From NCBI RefSeq assembly GCF_000144625.1, contig NC_014376.1:248001-312000 (forward strand): a DNA stretch of 64,000 nt, in the 5' to 3' direction. Shown one piece after another: positions 53,886 through 61,559 of the stretch. The notes beneath the pieces are model-generated. The model made no database searches. It was not told the DNA's origin and was given only the letters and a program-made list of their open reading frames with translations. Every line of letters starts with the position of its first letter. The stretch's first letter is position 1. The translations under genes and the position numbers were made by a program. This stretch comes from [Clostridium] saccharolyticum WM1. GTDB lineage: Bacteria > Bacillota > Clostridia > Lachnospirales > Lachnospiraceae.

Positions 53886-54063
53886 GCGTCTTTGCGTCTG
53901 GCTCTTTGATAACTGACATATTCAGTTGTCGCACATTGATTAGAGATTCTTGTTTGCATTTGGGACAGTATAGGGGGAAGTTTTCGAGTTTCGTATCTTC
54001 TCTAATTTTCAGTCTTGTTTTATTACCACATATAGGACATAGTAACCATTGAACTTCAATCAT
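53875..54063 (-). CDS. Cysteine-rich KTR domain protein
   Basis: 62 residues: WLLCPICGNKTRLKIREDTKLENFPLYCPKCKQESLI contains the CPxC-GNKTR ... CPKC zinc-ribbon pattern of the KTR family (read as two blocks). In Tn916-like elements this gene (Orf6 type) follows the tetracycline-resistance gene. Here it follows a methyltransferase gene, so a cargo slot appears to have been refilled. The ATG at 54063 has GGGGG upstream. Confidence 0.85.
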   Translation of the reverse strand: MIEVQWLLCPICGNKTRLKIREDTKLENFPLYCPKCKQESLINVRQLNMSVIKEPDAKTQSR

Positions 54064-54092
54064 TATCACCCCCTACATCATTTCATCAGTTA

Positions 54093-54818
54093 CTATTTTT
54101 CTGCTCTAATAATTACCGTTCCACAATTTTGATACAAAACCTCAACAGTTTTAAAACCGGCATTTTTCATAAGCTCAAATTGATGTTCCAATGTCAGTGG
54201 AATATCAATATGTATAAACATATCTTCGGGTATATTATTTTGCTTGCGCCTATATTCGTATCCCTCAAGACAAAGCGCTTCCTCTTCATCGCAACAGGCA
54301 ATATAGTCACATTCTATATAATATCCACCAGCTTTTATCGTCTGATAAAGTTTATTATAAATCAGTTGCTTTTTTTCATATTTAAAATGATGAAGTGTTT
54401 CAAAAGACATAGCAGCGTCAAACTTGTTTTCCTCAAACGGGTATTCAAAATAGTCCGCATTGATTATTTCAATGTTTTTATCACCATAGTTTTCTCGCAA
54501 CTTGTCAAGCATAGATTCAGACAAATCAATACCTGTAACCCTGACTTCGGGAAATCTCTTATACATTGATTCAAGCTCCAAACCTGTGCCACAACCAATA
54601 TCAAGTAATGTTTTCAAACCATCATCAAAGAAATCTGCAATATGAGCGTATTCCTCGCCCCAGTTTTTTAAATGAACATTATTATATTCACTAATCCTAT
54701 TAGCGAAAAAATTCGCCATTTCTTCCACAGGAACATTCTTTACCCCATCAAGCCAATCTTTTAATTCGCTTAAATATTTTTTGGTTTCCTCTTGAGTTCG
54801 GATTTTACTTTTTAGCAT
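54093..54818 (-). CDS. Class I SAM-dependent methyltransferase
   Basis: 241 residues. SAM-binding motif I LLDIGCGTGLELE, acidic motif II TGIDLSESM, IINADYFEYPF and SFETLHHF. The last third (YYIECDYIACCDEEEALCLEGYEYRR) should form the substrate side. Small-molecule methyltransferase fold; the target is unknown. AT-rich relative to the relaxase region. It lies downstream of the TetR gene on the same strand, probably in one operon under the palindromic operator at 55535. Confidence 0.87.
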   Translation of the reverse strand: MLKSKIRTQEETKKYLSELKDWLDGVKNVPVEEMANFFANRISEYNNVHLKNWGEEYAHIADFFDDGLKTLLDIGCGTGLELESMYKRFPEVRVTGIDLSESMLDKLRENYGDKNIEIINADYFEYPFEENKFDAAMSFETLHHFKYEKKQLIYNKLYQTIKAGGYYIECDYIACCDEEEALCLEGYEYRRKQNNIPEDMFIHIDIPLTLEHQFELMKNAGFKTVEVLYQNCGTVIIRAEK

Positions 54819-54895
54819 AACGATTTTGTCCTTTCATAAAAGCTGTTAATAATGAATTGATTATTTGATTTGCGTTGGGTTAGATAATAGGAGTA

Positions 54896-55468
54896 TCACT
54901 TATGTTCTTTGTCCTCTATTACTAAAGCAAATCGGTGAAAAGCATTTTTAATAAGCGTAATTACTTCCTCATATGGCAAGTCAATATCGTCTGATACAAT
55001 TTGAGTTGCAATACCATGTGAATAAAGCCACACATCCCTAAATAAATTTCGTGCGTTTTCCAGACTAAGGCCCGTTATTTCCTTTGCATTTAGAATTGAA
55101 AGTTGGTTCCAATCAGCATCAAGAATATCTTTAATACTTTTCCCCGCACAAGCTTTGTTCATAAAAAGGGTATTAAATATATTTTTTTCTTGTCTGGCAA
55201 ATTCAATGTAAGCAATTCCTTGCATTAGGAGGCGGTTATCATTACTCATTCGGGCTTCCATGAAAGTGTTATAATATATATTGAGTTGAGTAATGACATC
55301 TTGTTTTAGTGCTTCCATATTTTCATAAACGCGGAATAAAGGTTTGGTTGAGCAGTTCAATACGGAAGCAATACTTCTTGCGTTTATCCCCTCCATGCCC
55401 TGTTCGCGTACTATAGAAATAGCAGCCCTCAAAATTGCTTCCTTATTAGTTAATGGCTTTGGCGGCAT
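54896..55468 (-). CDS. TetR/AcrR family regulator
   Basis: 190 residues. N-terminal HTH (NKEAILRAAISIVREQGMEGINARSIASVLNCSTKPLFRVYENMEAL, read as the usual three helices), then an all-helical ligand domain. The ATG at 55468 follows GGAGG; a start ten codons upstream lacks one. A perfect 24-base palindrome lies just upstream, overlapping the expected transcription start, so autoregulation is likely, with the methyltransferase as co-regulated partner. Confidence 0.88.
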   Translation of the reverse strand: MPPKPLTNKEAILRAAISIVREQGMEGINARSIASVLNCSTKPLFRVYENMEALKQDVITQLNIYYNTFMEARMSNDNRLLMQGIAYIEFARQEKNIFNTLFMNKACAGKSIKDILDADWNQLSILNAKEITGLSLENARNLFRDVWLYSHGIATQIVSDDIDLPYEEVITLIKNAFHRFALVIEDKEHK

Positions 55469-55534
55469 ATAAAGTCCTCCTAAATGAATATTTATCATTG
55501 AAAAAATTGCTTTTTAATAATGAATATGAACGGA

Positions 55535-55558
55535 AACAGATGTTGCGCAACATCTGTT
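55535..55558. promoter_or_regulatory. Perfect 24-base operator palindrome
   Basis: The arm AACAGATGTTGC is followed directly by its complement GCAACATCTGTT. It lies 3 bases downstream of the minus-strand -10, as expected for a TetR repressor site. Confidence 0.85.
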
Positions 55559-55561
55559 ACT

Positions 55562-55589
55562 ATTATATCAGAACCACACAAAATGTCAA
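55562..55589 (-). promoter_or_regulatory. Promoter of tetR-methyltransferase operon
   Basis: On the minus strand TTGACA (55589-55584), 16-base spacer, TATAAT (55567-55562). Confidence 0.88.
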
Positions 55590-55805
55590 GGAGTTGGCCT
55601 AACAAGCTTAACAAAACTGATTAAGCAGTTCCTTGTGTAGCTCTCATTAACGGAGGTTATGCTAACCGGCAAGCAGTGCAAGTGTATTGACACTTGCACA
55701 TTTTTGAGATTTTCCCTGACGGGAAAACTAAAAAATTGCTTGTTGGGGTAGCCACCCCAAACCCGGTTAAAGTTGCGTCATTCGCTGTCGCTCATTCCTT
55801 GTTTA

Positions 55806-55830
55806 ACTTCGGGCCAATTTGGCCCGAAGT
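55806..55830. repeat. ICE palindrome copy 3
   Basis: Both 12-base arms are intact; the centre base is T instead of G on the plus strand. It is part of the 40-base direct repeat 55809-55848. Confidence 0.95.
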
Positions 55831-55848
55831 GGCTGCTTCGCACCTCAT
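55809..55848 (+). repeat. Left direct repeat flanking dehydrogenase/LysR cargo
   Basis: Forty bases (palindrome core plus TGCTTCGCACCTCAT) match 57704-57743 at 36 of 40 positions, in direct orientation. The cargo module lies between. Confidence 0.9.
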
Positions 55849-55926
55849 AGCAGTAGAGAAATTAACTATTGGCCGATAGCTTTTTGTATCTGCTATTTTT
55901 TATAGGTATAGAAGTTATACTGATAT

Positions 55927-56670
55927 TTACACTATGATCATGCCATTATTTGGACTAATAATTTGCCCAGTCATTGAATCCTGTGTGAGTATGGCACAGA
56001 TTAAATCCGCAATATCTTCGGGGGTGGATATACGTTGCAACGGGAGGTGTCCGCTTAATCTTTTCATTTTTTCTTCTTCTCCTGTCCACCAGCGGGTAGA
56101 TACCGCGGCAGGTGCCACGCAATTAACACGTATTTCTGGAGCAAGAGCATGTGCCAACGATTTCGTCAAGCCGTGAACAGCCGCCTTTGATACGGCATAT
56201 GGAAGAGAAGAACCAGAGCCGGTAATTCCGGCAATACTTCCCATATTCAAAATAGAGCCTACTTTGTTTTGTTTTATGATAGGAGCAACTGCGCGTGCGC
56301 AATAAAACATCCCTTTTAAATTTACATCAAGTAGATTGCTCCAAATATCATCGGTTACTGCTTCTAAGTTTGACAATTCAATCTGTTTCGTTATGCTCGC
56401 ATTGTTAATTAAAAAATGAATATTTCCAAAATGAGATAACGTCTTTTGCACCATTTCACGAACCTCATTATCTTGGGATACGTTTGCTTGAAGAAGCAAA
56501 ACTTCAGCACCAATAGTTTTAAGCTCATTTGCTGTATCAATCGCCTCTTGCTTTGAATGGTTATAATTCAAAACGATTTTGGCACCTTTTTCAGCAAGTT
56601 TCTTGCAGGCAGCTTTCCCTATACCTGTGCCACCTCCCGTTACTATAATCACTTTATTATAAATATCCAT
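55927..56670 (-). CDS. Short-chain dehydrogenase/reductase (FabG-like)
   Basis: 247 residues, classical SDR. Cofactor loop TGGGTGIG, NNAS, catalytic Ser in NMGSIAG, YAVSK with the Tyr-Lys pair. NADP is favoured by the fold but cannot be settled by eye. Substrate unknown. Divergent from a LysR regulator across 114 bases, the classic layout for a LysR-controlled gene. AT-rich compared with the ICE backbone and bracketed by direct repeats, so it is cargo. Confidence 0.9.
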   Translation of the reverse strand: MDIYNKVIIVTGGGTGIGKAACKKLAEKGAKIVLNYNHSKQEAIDTANELKTIGAEVLLLQANVSQDNEVREMVQKTLSHFGNIHFLINNASITKQIELSNLEAVTDDIWSNLLDVNLKGMFYCARAVAPIIKQNKVGSILNMGSIAGITGSGSSLPYAVSKAAVHGLTKSLAHALAPEIRVNCVAPAAVSTRWWTGEEEKMKRLSGHLPLQRISTPEDIADLICAILTQDSMTGQIISPNNGMIIV

Positions 56671-56784
56671 AAATTCATTCTTCCTTTCCGTATGTTTATA
56701 GGTTCATTATACCTTTTGAACAAAATAATGTATAATAGTTAGTAATGATACGACCTATCTGTATGAATGATGAGAGGAATCAAA

Positions 56785-57624
56785 ATGGAAAGCTTAGAGT
56801 TACGCATTTTTAGAGAAGTGGCTTATGAAAAATCTGTTTCAAGAGCCGCAGAAAAAATGGGATATGTTCAATCGAATGTAACAGCCCATATTCATAATCT
56901 TGAAGAAGAGTTAGGAACAGAATTGTTTATTCGTCATAGTAAAGGGGTTTCCCTTACTGATGATGGAAAACAATTATTATCCTATGCAGATCAAGTTATC
57001 AGCTTATTGGATAATGCTAAAAATAGCTTTATAAAAAGTTTGCCGACACTACGAATCGGGGCAACACAAACACTCTCCGCACACAGATTGCCTTTATGGT
57101 TGTCTGTTTTTAAAAAACAATATCCGCAAGTGAACTTATCTGTTTTCACAGATACACAAATCAATCTAATACAGTCCGTGGCAGACGGTGATTTAGATTG
57201 TGCCTTTGTAAATTCAGAATTTAATCACCCTAGGTTGGAATCTGTATTTTCATTTCAGGAGGAACTTGTGTTTATTACTCCACAAAATATGAAAGTTGGT
57301 GATATCCCATATCAGCCGATTGTTGTTACAAATATCTGCGGCTGTCCCTATCGCAATTTGCTTGAAACTTGGGTAATAAGAAACACTAACCGACAACCAG
57401 ATATCATTCAATACGATACGGTTGAAGGAATCATTAAAGCTGTATCGTTAGGAATGGGAATCTCTTTGTTGCCCCAAAACGTATTACCAGAGGCAAGCGG
57501 TATTCAAACATTTCCAGCAAAGGATATTGGCAGCCTAAATGTTCAGCTTTTAACGTCTAAAAATTTGAATAATCCCACTGTGAACTCCTTCATAGATATG
57601 ATTCAAAACCACTCTGATTATTAA
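56785..57624 (+). CDS. LysR family transcriptional regulator
   Basis: 279 residues. N-terminal HTH (LELRIFREVAYEKSVSRAAEKMGYVQSNVTAHIHNLEEELGTELF, seen as the usual helices), then a two-lobed effector domain (LRIGATQTLSAHRLPLWL, DGDLDCAFVNSEF, VSLGMGISLLPQNVL). The ATG at 56785 follows GAGAGG. It probably activates the divergent dehydrogenase gene. One of only two clear plus-strand genes inside the ICE. Confidence 0.9.
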   Translation: MESLELRIFREVAYEKSVSRAAEKMGYVQSNVTAHIHNLEEELGTELFIRHSKGVSLTDDGKQLLSYADQVISLLDNAKNSFIKSLPTLRIGATQTLSAHRLPLWLSVFKKQYPQVNLSVFTDTQINLIQSVADGDLDCAFVNSEFNHPRLESVFSFQEELVFITPQNMKVGDIPYQPIVVTNICGCPYRNLLETWVIRNTNRQPDIIQYDTVEGIIKAVSLGMGISLLPQNVLPEASGIQTFPAKDIGSLNVQLLTSKNLNNPTVNSFIDMIQNHSDY

Positions 57625-57703
57625 ATATACATTTGTAGTCTGTTGGCTGTCTATCTCATTGTTTTTATGTTGGGTGAGTTACTTTCTTATGGATACTGCG
57701 CAA

Positions 57704-57743
57704 TCGGGCCAAGTTGGCCCGAGGTGATTGCTTCGCACCTCAT
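57704..57743 (+). repeat. Right direct repeat with palindrome copy 4
   Basis: Second copy of the 40-base repeat. The palindrome inside it (57701-57725) is the most decayed of the nine: the core TCGGGCCAA-G-TTGGCCCGA is intact but the outer arm bases differ. Confidence 0.88.
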
Positions 57744-57757
57744 GTTACGTCATGTCG

Positions 57758-59158
57758 CTATCGCTCCATTTCCTTATTTTTCTGCGCGTCCGTCAGGCCG
57801 AGCAGATGGTCAATATTGCTTTTCATTGTTACAATTTCCTGCATGGCCTTTTTGGTTTCCCGGTACTCCCGATAAGCCTTTTTCTTGTCAGCCGACAACC
57901 GCTGAAATTCTGCTTTCAGCGTATCCATTTTGGGGAGCTTCGCCCCGGACAGCAAACGCCGGAACGTGTCCTGCGCCGCCCGGTAGGCGGCAATATCGGC
58001 TTCATGCTCCGCAAGATATTTCCGGCTATACTTCGCCGCCTTGTATCCCTCAAACACAGGCCTGGCTTTCGCATAATCTACCACCGCCGCCTTTAGCTCT
58101 GCATTGATATGTAGAGCGGCCTCGGTGGTTTTTATGCTGTCTGAAAGTGTATGGAAACGGTCGGTAAGCTCTGCGGTCTTTTGCTCTAAATCCGCATATT
58201 CCAGCAAACCATTTTCCTGCAAATACTGTAAGGCTGCCGCCATCTGCTTGAGGTTGAATACCTTTGCCCAGCGTTCATAGGCCGGGCCTTTTCCGGCTTT
58301 CATACGGGATTGAATATCCACAATCAGATTGACCTTGCGCCGTTCCTGCGGAGCGGCTTTTCCATCAATCGCCGCTTGTATATCCTCCTGCCCGTAGCCC
58401 TTGCCAAGCGTAGAAGCACGGAGCCGGGTAAAGCGTTCCTGCCCCTCTGCCCGAAAGCTGATTGTGCCGCCGCGCCCCTGCTTGATTTCATAGCCAGCCG
58501 CCGCCATTGCCTGTAAAAAGGTTTCCATATCCGGCGGCTTGGTTGCAAGGCAAATATCAATCTGCACCTTTAATTTCTCTTGAAAGGTAGGCGGCTTATG
58601 ACCGCCCAGCCATTCCCCGTAGTGCTTGAATTTTCCCTTGCTGTGGCGTTTCGGATTGGTGATAACAGACAATCCGTTTTCAAGGCATATCCGGTCGGAG
58701 AGCCGCCGCACCGCACGGGCTGAACCGATAAAATCCCGGAATTTCCGGGTGCAGTCCAGCGAGGTAGAATTGTAGTAAATATGGCAATGAGGGTGGGGAC
58801 GGTCAGCATGGGAAACCACGAAAAAGGCGTGTCGGCCTTTCGTCCAGCGCATGGCAAGGTCATAGCTGATTTTAAGAGCGGTTTCCGGGTCTGTTTCACC
58901 GGGCGGGAACGACTGCCGGATTTGGTAATATAGCACATCATTCTCCCGTTTTTGCTCCCGCCCTGTAATAGCTTTGTACTTTGCTTTGGATAGTAAAAAT
59001 TCTGCGTCAGCCGTGGCGGGGTCACATTCATAGGCAAGAATTAAATCGCCGTTGCGGGTCTTATCTGGATTTTTCCCGTAGTCAAAACCGTCCTTTAGGG
59101 TTTCCATAATGGTCATGCCGCTTCCAGTGTGACGGGTCATAAGGCGGGTGGTTGCCAT
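57758..59158 (-). CDS. Relaxase (MOBP-type mobilisation nuclease)
   Basis: 466 residues. N-terminal relaxase domain with the metal-binding His cluster HADRPHPHCHIYYN and the upstream KISYDLAMRWTKGRHAFFVVS; N-terminal MATTRLMTRHTGSGMTI is typical of the Tn1549-like relaxases. The C-terminal ~180 residues form long charged helices that may contact the relaxosome. It nicks the transfer origin and leads the strand into the recipient. The ATG at 59158 has AGGAGG upstream, and a palindrome copy ends 29 bases before it. GC-richer than the adjacent cargo. Confidence 0.93.
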   Translation of the reverse strand: MATTRLMTRHTGSGMTIMETLKDGFDYGKNPDKTRNGDLILAYECDPATADAEFLLSKAKYKAITGREQKRENDVLYYQIRQSFPPGETDPETALKISYDLAMRWTKGRHAFFVVSHADRPHPHCHIYYNSTSLDCTRKFRDFIGSARAVRRLSDRICLENGLSVITNPKRHSKGKFKHYGEWLGGHKPPTFQEKLKVQIDICLATKPPDMETFLQAMAAAGYEIKQGRGGTISFRAEGQERFTRLRASTLGKGYGQEDIQAAIDGKAAPQERRKVNLIVDIQSRMKAGKGPAYERWAKVFNLKQMAAALQYLQENGLLEYADLEQKTAELTDRFHTLSDSIKTTEAALHINAELKAAVVDYAKARPVFEGYKAAKYSRKYLAEHEADIAAYRAAQDTFRRLLSGAKLPKMDTLKAEFQRLSADKKKAYREYRETKKAMQEIVTMKSNIDHLLGLTDAQKNKEMER

Positions 59159-59187
59159 GTCCGGTTCCTCCTTTCCTCGAAAAAACA

Positions 59188-59212
59188 ACTTCGGGCCAAG
59201 TTGACCCGAAGT
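59188..59212. repeat. ICE palindrome copy 5
   Basis: One mismatch in the right arm (TTGACCC for TTGGCCC). Directly upstream of the relaxase ribosome binding site. Confidence 0.95.
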
Positions 59213-59238
59213 TGCCCGACAGTTCTGTTATTCTACTA

Positions 59239-59538
59239 TTAGCTTACAATAAAAAAACGGAGCGAATTGTTCAGGCTGTGCAATCCGTCAATGAGGTATT
59301 CCGCAATGCCGGGAATCCCAAGGGGAGAAATTAAAAATGACAGGAACAGGAACACGCCGAAGCCCAGCTTCTCGCCGCTTATCAGCAGGGCAATGCTGAT
59401 AAGAACGCCTATCCCGGAAACTACCTGTAAGAAAGCGGCGGCATAGCAGAACACAAATTCAATCATGGGTGTTACTATCGTCAGCAAAACCACAAACGGC
59501 GCGGCGATAATCTTAAATATCAGCTTGATAAACTTCAT
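59239..59538 (-). CDS. CD1845-like ICE membrane protein
   Basis: 99 residues, three hydrophobic helices (KLIFKIIAAPFVVLLTIV, VFCYAAAFLQVVSGIGVLIS, LGFGVFLFLSFLISPLGI) and the end AEYLIDGLHSLNNSLRFFI, the pattern of CD1845 family proteins found next to relaxases in clostridial elements. Function unknown. GAAAGGAGC precedes the ATG. Confidence 0.8.
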   Translation of the reverse strand: MKFIKLIFKIIAAPFVVLLTIVTPMIEFVFCYAAAFLQVVSGIGVLISIALLISGEKLGFGVFLFLSFLISPLGIPGIAEYLIDGLHSLNNSLRFFIVS

Positions 59539-59585
59539 AAAAATGCTCCTTTCATTGAGTTGCTTTCTTGTTGTATCCTACCTAT

Positions 59586-59626
59586 ATTTTACCATTTCGG
59601 GCAGGGTGCAACAATGTTGTCGAGGC
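59586..59626 (-). promoter_or_regulatory. Promoter of the CD1845-relaxase unit, twin of the recombinase promoter
   Basis: On the minus strand TTGTTG, 17-base spacer, TAAAAT. The stretch GACAACATTGTT and the spacer end GAAATGG match the recombinase promoter at 51865-51908. Confidence 0.72.
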
Positions 59627-59646
59627 CGCACCGATCTTGTCCCGGG

Positions 59647-59671
59647 ACTTCGGGACAAGTTGGCCCGAAGT
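59647..59671. repeat. ICE palindrome copy 6
   Basis: One mismatch in the left arm (GGGACAA for GGGCCAA). It lies between the XRE terminator and the promoter of the CD1845-like gene. Confidence 0.95.
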
Positions 59672-59683
59672 GGATTATGTAAA

Positions 59684-59716
59684 AGACGCGACAGCCTGTC
59701 AGGGACTGTCGCGTCT
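59684..59716 (-). terminator. Terminator of the XRE gene
   Basis: AGACGCGACAG and CTGTCGCGTCT form an 11-bp stem; on the minus strand TTT follows. Confidence 0.75.
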
Positions 59717-59730
59717 GCGTTCTTTTTCTC

Positions 59731-59958
59731 TTATTTTTTATTGTCCGGCGGTACAAATTCCAGCAGGTCGCCAATCTCACAATCCAGCACCGTACATATC
59801 CGGGCCAGAACATCAATATCCAGTCGGGTGATATTATTGTTGCAGTAATTGTTGATTTGGGTGCGCTGCATTTCCGCTTTGTGGCTCAATTTATTTTTGC
59901 TGATACCCTGCTGTTCAATCAGTTCGTCCAGCTTTATGCGAATGGTTCCATACTCCAT
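59731..59958 (-). CDS. XRE-type HTH regulator
   Basis: 75 residues, almost entirely one HTH domain: IRIKLDELIEQQGISKNKLSHKAEMQRTQINNYCNN, then ITRLDIDVLARICTVLDCEIGDLLEF. The ATG at 59958 follows GGAGGGG; a longer reading from 60000 lacks a site. Divergent from a small plus-strand HTH gene, with a short palindrome in the promoter between them, so it may act as a switch repressor. Confidence 0.9.
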   Translation of the reverse strand: MEYGTIRIKLDELIEQQGISKNKLSHKAEMQRTQINNYCNNNITRLDIDVLARICTVLDCEIGDLLEFVPPDNKK

Positions 59959-59993
59959 GAAAGCCCCTCCTTCCTGTGTAACACTCCACATCA

Positions 59994-60023
59994 TTGACAT
60001 ATATAGTATGTACTAAGTAGAAT
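59994..60023 (+). promoter_or_regulatory. Promoter of the small HTH gene with palindrome in spacer
   Basis: TTGACA, 18-base spacer, TAGAAT. The spacer contains the inverted repeat TAGTA-TG-TACTA (60004-60015), a plausible site for the divergent XRE protein. Confidence 0.65.
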
Positions 60024-60089
60024 TAAGATGTAAGCTCTAAGTAATCTAATTAGACATCTTGCACATACTACGAAAAAGGAGAGAACAAA

Positions 60090-60308
60090 ATGGATACTGC
60101 AAAAGCAAAAAAGGCACTGAAAAAACTTGCCAAGCAAAAGGGAATCAGCGAGAGGGCTGTACGCCAGGAAATTGAAATTGCGATACAGGAAGCAATGAAA
60201 AGTCCTGACCCACAGGCGCAGGCGTTCTGGAAGTCCATTCCCCACAAAGGAGAACAGCCAACGCCAGAAGAAGTCATTACCTACATAGCGGATATGGTAA
60301 AGGAATAA
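60090..60308 (+). CDS. Small Spo0A-C-like HTH protein
   Basis: 72 residues: LKKLAKQKGISERAVRQEIEIAIQEAMKSPDPQAQAFW resembles the C-terminal DNA-binding helices of Spo0A and the small proteins annotated that way in clostridial ICEs. No receiver domain. AGGAGA precedes the ATG. It is one of the few plus-strand genes in the element and faces the MobC gene across a shared terminator. May compete with or mimic sporulation control; that is inference. Confidence 0.8.
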   Translation: MDTAKAKKALKKLAKQKGISERAVRQEIEIAIQEAMKSPDPQAQAFWKSIPHKGEQPTPEEVITYIADMVKE

Positions 60309-60322
60309 TTGAGGATAGAGCA

Positions 60323-60363
60323 AAAGCGGGGAGCGGCGGCATTGTGCCAACGCTCCCCGCTTT
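60323..60363. terminator. Bidirectional terminator
   Basis: AAAGCGGGGAGCG pairs with CGCTCCCCGCTTT (13 bp) between the convergent small HTH and MobC genes. Confidence 0.8.
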
Positions 60364-60365
60364 CC

Positions 60366-60713
60366 TTATAGCTCCACTATCGCCGTAAGCTGTTTGAGTA
60401 CCTCTGAAACCCGGCCCCATAGCTCGGTATAATCTTTTTGCAGGGCGGCAATTTCGGACGGATAAACACCGTAGGTGTTGGCATGAATGGCAACCTGATT
60501 CAGATTGTTGGCACATCTGCGTTGCAGGGAAACCAGCTCCCGGACAGGGGCAAGGTCAACGTTCAGCACATATCCATTGAGGGCCATTTTGCGGATATAG
60601 GCGCTTAAATTCTGTGTTCCGGCCTGCGCCATACGCTCCTGAATGGCGGCGTATTCGTCATCACTGACCCAAACATAAAGGGGAACGCCCCGCCTGCGTT
60701 TGGGGCGGCTCAC
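60366..60713 (-). CDS. MobC-like relaxosome accessory protein
   Basis: 115 residues. Basic N-terminus then a ribbon-helix-helix-like region (VPLYVWVSDDEYAAIQERMAQAGTQNLSAYIRKMAL) and RRCANNLNQVAIHANTYG, the conserved MobC motif. Such proteins bind the transfer origin and assist the relaxase. The transfer origin should be close by, but I cannot identify it. Overlaps the upstream small gene by ATGA. Confidence 0.88.
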   Translation of the reverse strand: MSRPKRRRGVPLYVWVSDDEYAAIQERMAQAGTQNLSAYIRKMALNGYVLNVDLAPVRELVSLQRRCANNLNQVAIHANTYGVYPSEIAALQKDYTELWGRVSEVLKQLTAIVEL

Positions 60714-60892
60714 CGTTCTTCCCGTTCCCGGCTTCTGCGCTTTGCCGGCGGCTCCTTTACCCGGTCTTTCGGCCTTTCCTCCGGCATGGCCTGCACAACA
60801 GGCAGAGGGGCATTATTCGGAATCCCATCAATCATGTTATAATTCTGTTCCGTGGAAAGCTCCGCATTTTTCAAATAGTTATCCTTTTCCAT
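60710..60892 (-). CDS. Small DUF4316-like ICE protein
   Basis: 60 residues, MEKDNYLKNAELSTEQNYNM then IDGIPNNAP, matching the DNYLKNAEMxxEQNYNMIDG motif of DUF4316 proteins, with a basic tail (KRRSREREER). A TTG two codons earlier is an alternative start. It precedes mobC with ATGA overlap, so it belongs to the mobilisation operon. Confidence 0.75.
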   Translation of the reverse strand: MEKDNYLKNAELSTEQNYNMIDGIPNNAPLPVVQAMPEERPKDRVKEPPAKRRSREREER

Positions 60893-60915
60893 TCTCAAAA
60901 AACCTCCTTTTTGTG

Positions 60916-60940
60916 ACTTCGGGCCAAGTTGGCCCGAAGT
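60916..60940. repeat. ICE palindrome copy 7
   Basis: Perfect copy between the 195-residue ICE protein gene and the DUF4316-like gene, 23 bases before the latter's ATG. Confidence 0.97.
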
Positions 60941-60942
60941 GA

Positions 60943-61530
60943 TTACCTGTCTTTCTCTATGCTTCTTTCGGAAGCGGGACGGGTGGCGTTGTCCCGTGCG
61001 GCCTGTTTTGTCCCCTCTGCTAGCCGTGCGGCAATGGATTTGCTTTCTCCCGGTTCCCGCAAGGGGGCTTTTCTGTCGGGATTGCCGGGAGCCGCCCGAA
61101 GCTCATAATCGGCCATCTGCTTTTCTGTCAGAGGTGCGTCATATACAAGATAGCCCCATGCCAGAAAGCGGCCCTGTTCCACACTGTCCCGCTTATCAAA
61201 GTTCACAAAGTATAACGGGCCGTTCTCCGTTTTGGGGAATGTGCCAATATCCACCGGCCTTTGTGTAGAATAATACCGGTAAGCCGATTTTTCGGATATG
61301 CGGTAGTCATGCTGATATTCGGAAACACGGTTCTCATAATCCCTTGTGGCGGCGGCTTTATCGGTGGTATAGTGCCCCCAATAATAATCGCGCCTGCCGC
61401 TTGCGTCCTCGGTAAACTGCCATGTGGCAAAGGGCTGTACCGCCTGCGGATTTTCCCCAAGAGTAAAACCCCGGTCATTCTCAAAGGCAATGGCCCGTTT
61501 GATTTCATATCCTTTTACGTTATCGCTCAT
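60943..61530 (-). CDS. Conserved ICE protein of unknown function
   Basis: 195 residues: VKGYEIKRAIAFENDRGFTLGENP, QPFATWQFTEDASGRRDYYWGHY and YFVNFDKRDSVEQGRF. I recognise the type from clostridial ICEs (YodL/large-polyvalent-protein-like accessory regions beside DUF4316) but not its function. The C-terminal ~50 residues are charged and low complexity. GGAGGG precedes the ATG. Its stop lies next to palindrome copy 7. Confidence 0.7.
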   Translation of the reverse strand: MSDNVKGYEIKRAIAFENDRGFTLGENPQAVQPFATWQFTEDASGRRDYYWGHYTTDKAAATRDYENRVSEYQHDYRISEKSAYRYYSTQRPVDIGTFPKTENGPLYFVNFDKRDSVEQGRFLAWGYLVYDAPLTEKQMADYELRAAPGNPDRKAPLREPGESKSIAARLAEGTKQAARDNATRPASERSIEKDR

Positions 61531-61559
61531 TTTTCCCTCCGTTCTCATACATGGAAATG

